NCBI RefSeq assembly: GCF_002761755.1
Contig: NZ_PEOG01000030.1
Span: 1 to 64,000, forward strand
From: Roseateles chitinivorans
Lineage (GTDB): Bacteria; Pseudomonadota; Gammaproteobacteria; Burkholderiales; Burkholderiaceae_C
DNA: 64,000 nt
Direction of reading: 5' to 3'
A program made the translations under genes and the position numbers. The notes below the pieces were generated by a model. It saw only the letters and a list, made by a program, of their open reading frames with translations, made no database searches and had not been told where the DNA came from. Below are positions 9,323-17,846 of this stretch, piece by piece. Position 1 is the first letter of the stretch. Each line of letters opens with the position of its first letter.

Positions 9323-10849
9323 ATGACCGCCGCCCTTCCCTCGACCCACGAGCCGCCCGGCCAGCAGGCCGCCGCGCTGGCCGCGTTCCGCGCCGGGCGA
9401 CGTGCGGCGCTGGTGAAGGCGCTGGGCGCGGTGGTGCCGCCGCATGCGCTGCTCTGGCAGGACGAGCAGACCCGCCCCTATGAATGCGACGGCCTGACGG
9501 CCTATCGGGAACGCCCGCTGGCCGTGGCGCTGCCGGAGACCGAGTCGCAGGTGGCCGGCGTGCTGCGGGCCTGCCACGCGCTGGGCGTGCCGGTGGTCGC
9601 GCGTGGCGCCGGCACCGGCTTGTCCGGCGGCGCGATGCCGCATGCCGAAGGCCTGACGCTGGCGCTGGCCAGGTTCAACCGCATCCTCGGAATCGACCCG
9701 CTGGCACGGACCGCGCGGGTGCAATGCGGCGTGCGCAACCTGGCGATTTCCGAGGCCGCGGCCGCGCATGGCCTCTACTACGCGCCGGACCCGAGCAGCC
9801 AGATCGCCTGCACCATCGGCGGCAACGTCGCGGAGAACTCCGGCGGCGTGCACTGCCTCAAGTACGGCCTGACGCTGCACAACGTGCTCAAGGTGCGCGG
9901 CTTCACCGTCGAGGGCGAGCCGGTCGAGTTCGGCTCCGAGGCGCTGGACGCCGCCGGGCTGGATCTGCTCAGCGTCGTCATCGGCAGCGAGGGCATGCTG
10001 GCGGTGGTGACCGAGGTCGTCGTCAGGCTGACGCCCAAGCCGCAGCTGGCGCGCTGCATCATGGCCAGCTTCGACGACCTGCGCCGCGCGGGCGACGCGG
10101 TGGCCGCGATCATCGCGGCCGGCATCATCCCGGCCGGCCTGGAGATGATGGACAAGCCGATGACCGCCGCGGTGGAGGACTTCGTCCATGCCGGCTACGA
10201 CCTCGACGCCGAGGCCATCCTGCTGTGCGAGAGCGACGGCACGCCGGAGGAGGTCGAGGAGGAGATCGGCCGCATGAGCGAGGTGCTGCGCGCCAGCGGC
10301 GCGACGCGGCTGGAGGTCAGCGCGGACGAGGCCCAGCGGCTGCGCTTCTGGAGCGGCCGCAAGAACGCATTCCCCGCATCGGGACGGATCAGCCCCGACT
10401 ACATGTGCATGGATTCGACGATCCCGCGCAAGCGCCTGGCCGACATCCTGCTGGCGATCCAGGAGATGGAGCGCAAGTACGGCCTGCGTTGCGCCAATGT
10501 CTTCCACGCCGGCGACGGCAACTTGCATCCGCTGATCCTGTTCGATGCCAACGATCCCGACCAGTTGCACCGCTGCGAGCGCTTCGGCGCCGACATCCTG
10601 GAGACCAGCGTCGCGATGGGCGGCACGGTGACCGGCGAGCACGGTGTCGGCGTGGAGAAGCTCAACAGCATGTGCGTCCAGTTCTCGCCGCAGGAGCGCG
10701 AGCGGATGCTGGCCCTGAAGCGGGCCTTCGACCCGCAAGGGCTGCTCAACCCCGGCAAGGTGATCCCGACGCTGCAACGCTGCGCCGAGTACGGCCGCAT
10801 GCACGTCAAGCGCGGCGCGCTCGCCTTCCCCGACCTGGAGCGATTCTGA
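9323..10849 (+). CDS. glcD: Glycolate oxidase FAD subunit GlcD
   Basis: This 508-residue FAD-linked oxidase uses ATG 9323. The PCMH-type FAD-binding core is seen in VARGAGTGLSGGAMP (about residues 94-108) and IACTIGGNVAENSGG. The C-terminal FAD-linked oxidase domain shows NVFHAGDGNLHPLI and GEHGVGVEK. GlcD with GlcE and GlcF oxidises glycolate to glyoxylate and passes electrons to the membrane quinone pool. The gene heads a tight glcDEF operon and overlaps glcE by one base (TGATG). No glcC regulator or malate synthase is adjacent. Confidence 0.93.
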   Translation: MTAALPSTHEPPGQQAAALAAFRAGRRAALVKALGAVVPPHALLWQDEQTRPYECDGLTAYRERPLAVALPETESQVAGVLRACHALGVPVVARGAGTGLSGGAMPHAEGLTLALARFNRILGIDPLARTARVQCGVRNLAISEAAAAHGLYYAPDPSSQIACTIGGNVAENSGGVHCLKYGLTLHNVLKVRGFTVEGEPVEFGSEALDAAGLDLLSVVIGSEGMLAVVTEVVVRLTPKPQLARCIMASFDDLRRAGDAVAAIIAAGIIPAGLEMMDKPMTAAVEDFVHAGYDLDAEAILLCESDGTPEEVEEEIGRMSEVLRASGATRLEVSADEAQRLRFWSGRKNAFPASGRISPDYMCMDSTIPRKRLADILLAIQEMERKYGLRCANVFHAGDGNLHPLILFDANDPDQLHRCERFGADILETSVAMGGTVTGEHGVGVEKLNSMCVQFSPQERERMLALKRAFDPQGLLNPGKVIPTLQRCAEYGRMHVKRGALAFPDLERF

Positions 10850-12033
10850 TGACGGTGCACGCAGAGGATTTCGAGCGGGGGCCGACGTCGGCGCCCGCGG
10901 CGACGGAGACCGGCCCGGCGGCGTTCGTCCGGGCGACGCAGCTGGTCGACGCGCTGGAGGCGATGGCCGAGCGCTTCCGCCAGGGCAGCCCGGTGCGCTT
11001 CACCGGCCATGGCAGCAAGGACTTCTACGGCGGCCCGCTCGGCGATGCCGCGCCTATGTCGACGCAGGCGCTCAACGGCGTGATGGCCTACGAGCCGAGC
11101 GAGCTCTACATCACCGCCGCCGCCGGCACGCCGGTGGCCGAGGTCGAGGCGCTGCTCGCGCGCCATGGCCAGCACCTGGCGTTCGAGCCGCCGCGTTTCG
11201 TCGGTGCGGCCTCGGGCGGCACGGGCACCCTCGGCGGCATGGTCGCCACCGGCCTGTCGGGCCCGGCGCGCGCGAGCGCCGGCGCGGTGCGCGACCATGT
11301 GCTCGGCCTGACGATGCTCGACGCCAAGGGCGAGCTGCTGCACTTCGGCGGCACGGTGATGAAGAACGTCGCGGGTTATGACGTGTCGCGCCTGATGGCC
11401 GGCTCGATGGGCGTGCTGGGACTGATCGCGCAGGTCACGCTGAAGGTGCTGCCGATGCCGGTGGCAACGGTGACGCTGCGCTTCGAATTCGGCCAGGAGG
11501 AGGCGCTGCTGCAGATGAACCGCTGGGGCGGGCAGCCGCTGCCGTTGTCGGCCACCGCGTGGTGGGACGGCGCGCTGGTGGCGCGGCTCTCCGGCGCCGA
11601 GGCGGCCGTCGCGGCGGCGGTGCGCAAGCTCGGCGGCGACGTGATCCCGGAGGCGATGGCCGCGCCGTTCTGGCAGGGCCTGCGCGACCAGTCCGACGAG
11701 TTCTTCCTCGGCGCGCGCCGGGCGGTGCAGGGCGGCGCGACGCTGTGGCGGATCGCGGTGCCGTCGACGACGCTGGCGATGCCGCTGCACGGCGAACAGC
11801 TGATCGAATGGGGCGGCGCGCAGCGCTGGGTCGTCACGCCGATGGCGCCGGCGCAGCTGCGCGAACTGGTCACCGCGGCCGGCGGCCACGCGACGATGTT
11901 CTATGCCAACGACAAGACGGCCGGCGCCTTCTCGCCGCTCGGACCGCAGCTGACGCGCATCCACAAGGAATTGAAGCGGCAGTTCGACCCGGCGGGGATC
12001 TTCAATCCCGGCCGGCTCTATCCGGACCTCTGA
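10849..12033 (+). CDS. glcE: Glycolate oxidase FAD-binding subunit GlcE
   Basis: This 394-residue protein carries a PCMH FAD-binding domain, seen in GAASGGTGTLGGMVATGLSG and FGGTVMKNVAGYDVSRLMAG, and a shorter C-terminal part ending FNPGRLYPDL, as expected for GlcE. It forms the glycolate oxidase complex with GlcD and GlcF. It starts within the glcD stop codon and is followed 46 bases later by glcF, so the three are co-transcribed. The N-terminal about 25 residues are variable and Ala/Pro-rich. Confidence 0.92.
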   Translation: MTVHAEDFERGPTSAPAATETGPAAFVRATQLVDALEAMAERFRQGSPVRFTGHGSKDFYGGPLGDAAPMSTQALNGVMAYEPSELYITAAAGTPVAEVEALLARHGQHLAFEPPRFVGAASGGTGTLGGMVATGLSGPARASAGAVRDHVLGLTMLDAKGELLHFGGTVMKNVAGYDVSRLMAGSMGVLGLIAQVTLKVLPMPVATVTLRFEFGQEEALLQMNRWGGQPLPLSATAWWDGALVARLSGAEAAVAAAVRKLGGDVIPEAMAAPFWQGLRDQSDEFFLGARRAVQGGATLWRIAVPSTTLAMPLHGEQLIEWGGAQRWVVTPMAPAQLRELVTAAGGHATMFYANDKTAGAFSPLGPQLTRIHKELKRQFDPAGIFNPGRLYPDL

Positions 12034-12079
12034 CCGCTCCGCGCAACGCCGCCCGAGCCCGCCGACAGCAAGCCGACCG

Positions 12080-13330
12080 ATGCAGACCCACCTGGCCCCC
12101 GAGTTCCAAGGCACCCCGGAAGGCAGCACCGCGGAGGCGATCCTGCGTCGCTGCGTGCATTGCGGCTTCTGCACGGCGACCTGCCCGACCTACCAGTTGC
12201 TCGGCGACGAGCTCGACGGACCGCGCGGCCGCATCTACCTGATCAAGCAGGTGCTCGAGGGGGAGACGCCGACGGCGACCACCCAGCAGCACCTGGACCG
12301 CTGCCTGACCTGCCGCAACTGCGAGAGCACCTGCCCGTCGGGCGTCCAGTATGGCCAGCTCGTCGAGATCGGCCGGCAGGTCGTCGAGGCCAAGGTGGAG
12401 CGCCCGCGCGAGGAACGCATCAAGCGCTGGCTGCTGCGGGAAGGGCTGACCTCGCCGCTGTTCAAGCCGGCGCTGCGGCTGGGACAGGCACTGCGGCCGC
12501 TCGTGCCGGGCGCGCTGAAGGACAAGGTGCCGCCGACGCCCGGCCCCCGGGCGCACCAGTGGCCGCAGCGCGCGCATCCCCGCAAGGTGCTGATGCTGAT
12601 GGGCTGCGTGCAGCCGGCCATGATGCCCAACATCAACGCGGCGACGGCCCGCGTGCTGGACGCCGCCGGCGTGCAGACCCTGGTCGCCGACGAGGCCGGC
12701 TGCTGCGGCGCGATCCGGGCGCATCTGAACGACCACGAGGGCGGCCTGGACGATGCCCGCCGCAACATCGACGCCTGGTGGCCGATGGTCGACGGCCATG
12801 GCGGCGAGGTCGAGGCGATCGTCATGAACGCCTCCGGCTGCGGCGTCCAGGTCAAGGACTACGGGCGGCTGCTGGCGCATGACCCGCACTACGCCGAGAA
12901 GGCCGCCCGCGTTTCGGCGCTGACGCGCGACCTCGGCGAGTACCTGCCGGCGCTGACGCCGGCGCTGCGCTCCCGACTGGGACAGGACCGGCCGGGCGGT
13001 CGGCCGCGCCTGGCCTATCACCCGCCCTGCACGCTGCAGCATGGCCAGCAGCTGCGCGGCGGCGTCGAGGGCCTGATGCGGGAATTGGGCTTCGAGATCG
13101 CGACCGCGCCGTCGGAGAGCCATCTGTGCTGCGGCTCGGCCGGCACGTATTCCGTGCTGCAACCGGTGCTGTCCAAGCAACTGCGCGAGCGCAAGCTCGC
13201 TGCGCTGGCGCCGCTGGCCGCCGATGCGATCGTCTCCGCCAACATCGGCTGCATCCAGCACCTGCAAGCGGGCACCAGCGTGCCGGTCCGCCATTGGATC
13301 GAGGTGCTGGACGACGCCTTGTCGACCTGA
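12080..13330 (+). CDS. glcF: Glycolate oxidase iron-sulfur subunit GlcF
   Basis: This 416-residue protein has two 4Fe-4S motifs near the N-terminus (CVHCGFCTATCPTY at about residues 25-38 and CLTCRNCESTCPSG at about 75-88). Two cysteine-rich CCG domains follow, ending in GCCGAIRAH and LCCGSAGTYSV. It carries electrons from the GlcD/GlcE flavins to quinone. It is the last gene of the operon. A GC-rich hairpin follows 6 bases after the stop. Confidence 0.93.
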   Translation: MQTHLAPEFQGTPEGSTAEAILRRCVHCGFCTATCPTYQLLGDELDGPRGRIYLIKQVLEGETPTATTQQHLDRCLTCRNCESTCPSGVQYGQLVEIGRQVVEAKVERPREERIKRWLLREGLTSPLFKPALRLGQALRPLVPGALKDKVPPTPGPRAHQWPQRAHPRKVLMLMGCVQPAMMPNINAATARVLDAAGVQTLVADEAGCCGAIRAHLNDHEGGLDDARRNIDAWWPMVDGHGGEVEAIVMNASGCGVQVKDYGRLLAHDPHYAEKAARVSALTRDLGEYLPALTPALRSRLGQDRPGGRPRLAYHPPCTLQHGQQLRGGVEGLMRELGFEIATAPSESHLCCGSAGTYSVLQPVLSKQLRERKLAALAPLAADAIVSANIGCIQHLQAGTSVPVRHWIEVLDDALST

Positions 13331-13336
13331 GCCATG

Positions 13337-13355
13337 CCGCGCCGTCACGGCGCGG
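13337..13355 (+). terminator. GC hairpin after glcF
   Basis: A perfect 8-bp inverted repeat (CCGCGCCG, loop TCA, CGGCGCGG) begins 6 bases after the glcF stop. It has no T-run, so it may be a weak or Rho-assisted terminator, or protect the 3' end of the mRNA. Confidence 0.4.
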
Positions 13356-13436
13356 TCATCACCGGCGCGCGCGAAACGTCGCATCGGCGCATCACTCGCC
13401 ACGCAAACCCCGCCTCGATGAGGAGGAGTTCTCACA

Positions 13437-13580
13437 TCTGCGGTCCAGCCCCGGGCAAACCCGGGCATGCGCATTGCCTGCGGCCCGCAGAATCCCTTCC
13501 CATAACAGGAGGGGAGCGCGTCAAGCGATCCAACCAGAAAGTGAAGAAGGCCGGTCACCATGTGGGGACCGGCCTTTTTT
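13437..13580 (+). ncRNA. Candidate structured RNA or leader between glcF and the phosphatase gene
   Basis: The 402 bases between glcF and the phosphatase gene (13331-13732) hold no convincing gene. Within them I see a nested structure. TCTGCGG (13437-13443) pairs with CCGCAGA (13485-13491). Inside is CCCGGG-CAAA-CCCGGG (13450-13465). Then comes CCCTTCC-CATAACA-GGAGGGG (13494-13514, with one G:T pair). It ends in an intrinsic terminator at 13547-13580. This could be a free-standing small RNA or an attenuated leader of the phosphatase gene 153 bases downstream. I tried to read it as 6S RNA, SRP RNA or a known riboswitch and found no match. No clear promoter was identified. Confidence 0.4.
13547..13580 (+). 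terminator. Strong intrinsic terminator
   Basis: AAGGCCGGTC (13547-13556) and GACCGGCCTT (13567-13576) form a perfect 10-bp stem around a 10-base loop, and the T-run TTTTTT ends at 13580. It is a textbook Rho-independent terminator reading rightward. It lies 217 bases after glcF and 153 bases before the phosphatase start, so it ends either glcDEF read-through or a separate short transcript. Confidence 0.85.
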
Positions 13581-13732
13581 CCGTCCAGCTTCGGGCGCCG
13601 CACGGTCCCGCTCAGGGTTTTCCCGTCGCGCAGCGCGAGCATCGAGGCCGTCAGGCGCCCGCCGCGCGGCGGCCGGACGCGGATACTCCGCGCTCATCCC
13701 TGCTTCAGCGGCTCCGCGGAGCCCGACCCGCC

Positions 13733-15433
13733 ATGACCCTGACCCGTCGCACCTGGCTGCTGGTGCCCGTCCTGGCCGCGCTGACCGCCTGCGCCAACGC
13801 GCCCGCCCCCTCTTCCACGGCCCCGGCTTCGGCAAGTCCTGACCCCCTCGCCTCCCCCTTCGCGGCGAAGAAGCCGCCCCGGCTGGTCGTCTTCATGGTG
13901 ATTGACGGCCTGCCGATCCGGCAGGTGCTGGGCTACCGCGACCAGTTGCAGCCCGATGGATTCAAGCGCTTCCTGGACCGCGGCGCCTGGTTCGCCAATG
14001 CGTATTACGGCCATGGCTACACGGTCACCGCGGCTGGCCACTCGATCATGCTCAGCGGCGCCTATCCGCAGCGCAGCGGCATCATCGGCAACGAGTGGCG
14101 CGATCCGATGACCGGCACGCCGCAGTACAACACCGCCGATCCGCGCTACCAGTACATCGGCAACAAGACCGAGCCGCTCGCCGGCACCAGCCCCGAGAAC
14201 TACAAGGTCGAGACCGTCGGCGACGTGCTGCGCACGCTGCAGCCCGCCGCCAAGGTGATCGGCATCTCCGGCAAGGACCGCGGCGCCATCCTGCCGGCTG
14301 GCCACAAGGGCACGGCCTACATGTACATGGGCGGGACCGGCCAATTCGCGTCGTCCACCTATTACATGGACCGCCACCCGGCCTGGGTGGAGGCCTTCAA
14401 CGCCGCCAAGCCGGCCGACCAGTTCTTCGGCAAGGCCTGGACGCCGATGCTGCCCGAGGCCGCCTACGCGCGCAGCGTGCCGGACGGCCAGCCCTGGCAG
14501 GCCAACAGCGGCAACGGCAACCGGCTGCCGGCGGTGCTGGGCGCCGGCATGGACGGCCCCGGTCCGCGCTTCTACGGCAACCTCCTGCCTTCCCCGTTCG
14601 GCGACGAACTGACGCTGGCTTTCGCCCGCGCCGCCGTCGAGGGCGAGCAACTCGGCGCCGACGACCAGACCGACCTGCTGTCGGTGAGCCTGTCCAGCCA
14701 CGACTACATCAACCACGCGTTCGGGCCGGAGTCGCGGCTGTCGCATGACCACTTCCTGCACCTGGATGCCTACCTGCAGTCGTGGTTCCAGTACCTCGAC
14801 AGGAAGGTCGGCCGCGACAACTACGTCGCGGTGTTGACCGCCGACCACGGCTTCACCGACACGCCCGAATGGGCGAAGTCGCAGGGTCGCGACGCCGGCC
14901 GCATCAATCCGGCGCAGGCGGTGGGCTTCATCAACGCGGGGCTCGCCAGGCAATTCGGCGAAGGCCGCTGGGTCACCAACATGTCGGGCAGCGGGTTCAT
15001 CTTCGACGAGGCCGCGATCCAGGCGAAGGGCCTGAAGCAGGACGAGGTCTATGCGGCGGCCCAGGCGCTGGTGCAGCAGGTCGAAGGCGTGCAGGCCGCC
15101 TTCACCCGCGCCCAGCTCGCCGGCACCGACACCGCGACGCCCTATCTCGAGCAGATGCGCAAGTCCTGGTATCCCGGCATCGCGGCGCCGCTGCAGGTGG
15201 TCCCCAAGCCGGGCTGGATGTTCGGTTCGCGCCTCATGGGCACGACGCACGGCAGCCCGTACGAGGACGACACCCATGTGCCGCTGCTGACCTGGGGCCC
15301 GGCCTGGGTCGGCCAGGGCCGCATCGAGCAGCGGGTGGAGATCGTCGACTTCGCGCCGACGCTGTCGGCGCTGCTGCACATTCCCGCGCCGCGACAGGCC
15401 CAGGGCCGGCTGCTGCCGCTCCCGGCCCGGTAA
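13733..15433 (+). CDS. PafA-like alkaline phosphatase family lipoprotein
   Basis: This 566-residue protein from ATG 13733 has a lipoprotein signal ending in a lipobox LTAC (Cys20). The alkaline phosphatase superfamily core follows: MVIDGLP with the first metal-binding Asp, and GHGYTVTAAGHS, in which a Thr takes the nucleophile place as in PafA/nucleotide pyrophosphatase enzymes. SSHDYINHAFGP, VLTADHGFTD and a late TTHGSPYEDDTHVP provide the other metal ligands. PafA is a calcium-dependent phosphate-irrepressible phosphomonoesterase. The substrate range here is unknown. It would act outside the inner membrane to release phosphate, complementing the phytase further downstream. Confidence 0.85.
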   Translation: MTLTRRTWLLVPVLAALTACANAPAPSSTAPASASPDPLASPFAAKKPPRLVVFMVIDGLPIRQVLGYRDQLQPDGFKRFLDRGAWFANAYYGHGYTVTAAGHSIMLSGAYPQRSGIIGNEWRDPMTGTPQYNTADPRYQYIGNKTEPLAGTSPENYKVETVGDVLRTLQPAAKVIGISGKDRGAILPAGHKGTAYMYMGGTGQFASSTYYMDRHPAWVEAFNAAKPADQFFGKAWTPMLPEAAYARSVPDGQPWQANSGNGNRLPAVLGAGMDGPGPRFYGNLLPSPFGDELTLAFARAAVEGEQLGADDQTDLLSVSLSSHDYINHAFGPESRLSHDHFLHLDAYLQSWFQYLDRKVGRDNYVAVLTADHGFTDTPEWAKSQGRDAGRINPAQAVGFINAGLARQFGEGRWVTNMSGSGFIFDEAAIQAKGLKQDEVYAAAQALVQQVEGVQAAFTRAQLAGTDTATPYLEQMRKSWYPGIAAPLQVVPKPGWMFGSRLMGTTHGSPYEDDTHVPLLTWGPAWVGQGRIEQRVEIVDFAPTLSALLHIPAPRQAQGRLLPLPAR

Positions 15434-15500
15434 GAGGACGGGCAGGCGCCCAGGCCGACGGCCGGCCGCCGCGGCCTCGCCGCCGTCCGCCCGCCCAGCC

Positions 15501-15520
15501 GGCGAATCCCCCCATTCGCC
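15501..15520. other. Inverted repeat after the phosphatase gene
   Basis: GGCGAAT, six C, ATTCGCC is a perfect 7-bp stem. A second imperfect GC-rich stem (CCACCCGC with GCGGGGGTGG) follows at about 15525-15549. Neither has a T-run. They may protect or end the phosphatase transcript before the ABC transporter gene at 15613. Confidence 0.3.
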
Positions 15521-15612
15521 TCATCCACCCGCCACCGAAGCGGGGGTGGGCTGCGGCCGCCACACGGCTCCTGTAGGCTGCACGGTCTCGCAGAAGTGAC
15601 AGGGAGACCGCC

Positions 15613-17541
15613 GTGTTTGGCTGGTTCGAAAAACTCGTCGATCCGTTTCCGCAGACCCCGGCGCCGCAGCCGCCCAAGGGGTTCTTCGCCTTCGTCTGGG
15701 CGGGCTCGCAGGGCATGCGCAGGCTGATCCTGGTGCTGACCGTCCTGACCGCCGCCATCGGCGCTTTCGAGGCGCTGCTGTTCTCGATGCTGGGCTCGGT
15801 CGTCGACTGGCTCAGCGAGGTCCCGCCCGCGCAGTGGTGGTCGACCCAGAAGGACAAGCTGCTGATGCTCGGCGGCATCCTGCTGGCCAGCCCGCTGCTG
15901 ATCGCGCTGCAGTCGCTGAGCAAGTACCAGGGGCTGTCCAGCAACTTCCCGATGCGGCTGCGCTGGAACTTCCACCGTCACCTGCTCGCCCAGAGCATGA
16001 GCTTCTACCAGGACGAGTTCGCCGGACGCGTCTCGGCCAAGCTGATGCAGACGGCGCTGGCGGTGCGCGAGTGCTGGCTGATCGTCACCGACATCCTGGT
16101 CTTCATCACGATCTACTTCGTGACGATGCTGGGCGTCGTCGGCAGCTTCGACGCGACCCTGCTGCTGCCCTTCCTGGGCTGGCTGGCCTGCTACGTCGTG
16201 GCGCTGACCTACTTCGTGCCCCGGCTGGGCAAGGCCGCGTCGGCCCAGGCCGACGCCCGCAGCCTGATGACCGGCCGCATCACCGACGCCTACACCAACA
16301 TCAGCACCGTCAAGCTGTTCTCCCACTCCAACCGCGAGGCAGGCTTCGCCCGCGGCGCGATGCAGGACTTCCTGGGCACCGCCTACCGGCAGATGCGGCT
16401 GATCAGCGGCTTCGAGATCGTCAACCATGCGCTGTCGATGGGCCTGATCGCCTCCACCGCCGGCATGACGGTCTGGCTGTGGACCCAGGGACAGGTCGGC
16501 ATCGGCGCGGTGGCGGCGGCCACGGCGATGGCGCTGCGACTGAATGGCATCTCGCACTGGATCATGTGGGAGATGGCCAGCCTGTTCGAGAACATCGGCA
16601 CCGTGCAGGACGGCATCACGACGCTGTCGCGCCCGATCGCGATCCAGGACGCCGCCGGCGCGACCACGCTCGAGGTGACCCGCGGCGAAGTCCGCTTCGA
16701 CCATGTCGACTTCAGCTATGGCGGCCGCAAGACGGTCCTGCACGACCTGACGCTGACCATACGGCCGGGCGAGAAGATCGGCGTGGTCGGCCGCTCGGGC
16801 GCCGGCAAGTCGACGCTGGTCAATCTGCTGCTGCGCTTCTATGACGTGGACAAGGGCCGGGTGCTGATCGACGGCCAGGACATCGCCACGGTCACCCAGG
16901 ACAGCCTCAGACGCCAGGTGGGCATGGTGACCCAGGACACCAGCCTGCTGCACCGCTCCGTGCGCGACAACCTGATGTACGGCCGGCCCGACGCGACCGA
17001 GGACGAGATGCGCGCCGCCGCCGAACGCGCCGAGGCGGTGGACTTCATCGACGGCCTGACCGACCCCAAGGGCCGCCAGGGCTACGACGCGCATGTCGGC
17101 GAACGCGGCGTGAAGCTGTCCGGCGGCCAGCGCCAGCGGATCGCGATCGCGCGGGTGATGCTGAAGGACGCGCCGATCCTGCTGCTCGACGAGGCGACCA
17201 GCGCGCTGGACTCGGAGGTCGAGTCGGCGATCCAGCGCAGCCTGTACCGGCTGATGGAAGGCAAGACGGTGGTGGCGATCGCGCACCGGCTCTCGACCAT
17301 CGCGGCCATGGACCGGCTGATCGTGATGGACCAGGGCCGCATCGTCGAACAGGGCGACCATGCCTCGCTGCTGGCCCAGGGTGGTCTGTACGCCAAGCTG
17401 TGGGCGCATCAGAGCGGTGGCTTCCTGGTCGAGGAGGGTCTGGACGACGACGGCAACGGCGACGCGAAGCGCCGATCCGCCGGCGGCACCGCGCGGGAGG
17501 ACGCCGACGACCGTGACGTCGTGCACGACGAGGCGGAGTGA
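15613..17541 (+). CDS. ABC exporter, fused membrane and ATPase domains
   Basis: This 642-residue half-transporter starts at GTG 15613 after AGGGAG. Residues about 35-330 form the exporter-type transmembrane domain with six hydrophobic helices. The ATPase domain has Walker A GRSGAGKST (about 393-401), Q-loop MVTQDTSLL, signature LSGGQRQR, Walker B ILLLDEATS and H-loop AHRLST. It would work as a homodimer in the inner membrane, exporting a lipid, peptide or other hydrophobic molecule. The C-terminal about 40 residues are acidic and likely disordered. It lies 305 bases upstream of the HPr-rel-A operon on the same strand. Whether it serves that system is untested. Confidence 0.88.
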   Translation: MFGWFEKLVDPFPQTPAPQPPKGFFAFVWAGSQGMRRLILVLTVLTAAIGAFEALLFSMLGSVVDWLSEVPPAQWWSTQKDKLLMLGGILLASPLLIALQSLSKYQGLSSNFPMRLRWNFHRHLLAQSMSFYQDEFAGRVSAKLMQTALAVRECWLIVTDILVFITIYFVTMLGVVGSFDATLLLPFLGWLACYVVALTYFVPRLGKAASAQADARSLMTGRITDAYTNISTVKLFSHSNREAGFARGAMQDFLGTAYRQMRLISGFEIVNHALSMGLIASTAGMTVWLWTQGQVGIGAVAAATAMALRLNGISHWIMWEMASLFENIGTVQDGITTLSRPIAIQDAAGATTLEVTRGEVRFDHVDFSYGGRKTVLHDLTLTIRPGEKIGVVGRSGAGKSTLVNLLLRFYDVDKGRVLIDGQDIATVTQDSLRRQVGMVTQDTSLLHRSVRDNLMYGRPDATEDEMRAAAERAEAVDFIDGLTDPKGRQGYDAHVGERGVKLSGGQRQRIAIARVMLKDAPILLLDEATSALDSEVESAIQRSLYRLMEGKTVVAIAHRLSTIAAMDRLIVMDQGRIVEQGDHASLLAQGGLYAKLWAHQSGGFLVEEGLDDDGNGDAKRRSAGGTAREDADDRDVVHDEAE

Positions 17542-17846
17542 AGGCGGGGGCGGCGCCAGGCGCTGTCGCTCGAACAGGGCGGGCGGCATGGCCCCTTCGG
17601 CTCGGAGCGCCCTGGCGGTCAGGCGTCATGCCGACGATGACTCGTTGGCCATCAACGGATTCATCGAAAGCCTGCGCTAACTTATCCGTCGTCGGAGGGA
17701 GGCCGCACGCCACCCGTTCAAGGGGTTGGGCGGGGTTTCCGGTCGATGGCTTGTATGAAACACTGCGGTCGCAGGTCGGACGGGAGCGCCGATCCGCTTG
17801 AGCGTCCGCCCCTTCCTGGGGCCCGTGCACCACGAAAGCTGAGCTT
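17542..17846. other. 305-base intergenic region before the HPr-rel-A operon
   Basis: No convincing gene, terminator with a T-run or repeat is visible here. Short open frames exist but have poor starts and no ribosome binding sites. Local sequence around 17670-17760 is less GC-rich than the flanking genes and is the best place for the promoter of the four-gene operon starting at 17847. I could not identify clear -35/-10 boxes. Confidence 0.4.

Noticed and set aside
13437-13580. 6S RNA, SRP RNA or a known riboswitch
   Set aside because: The stems and conserved bases of these RNAs were not found. It is kept only as an unassigned candidate RNA.
13334-13732. Upstream in-frame extension of the phosphatase gene through the candidate RNA
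   Set aside because: The phosphatase has a lipoprotein signal starting at 13733. The extension crosses the terminator and shows no conserved protein.
15142-17589. 815-codon open frame on the minus strand under the ABC exporter
   Set aside because: The exporter on the plus strand has all ABC motifs, while this frame has no recognisable domain.
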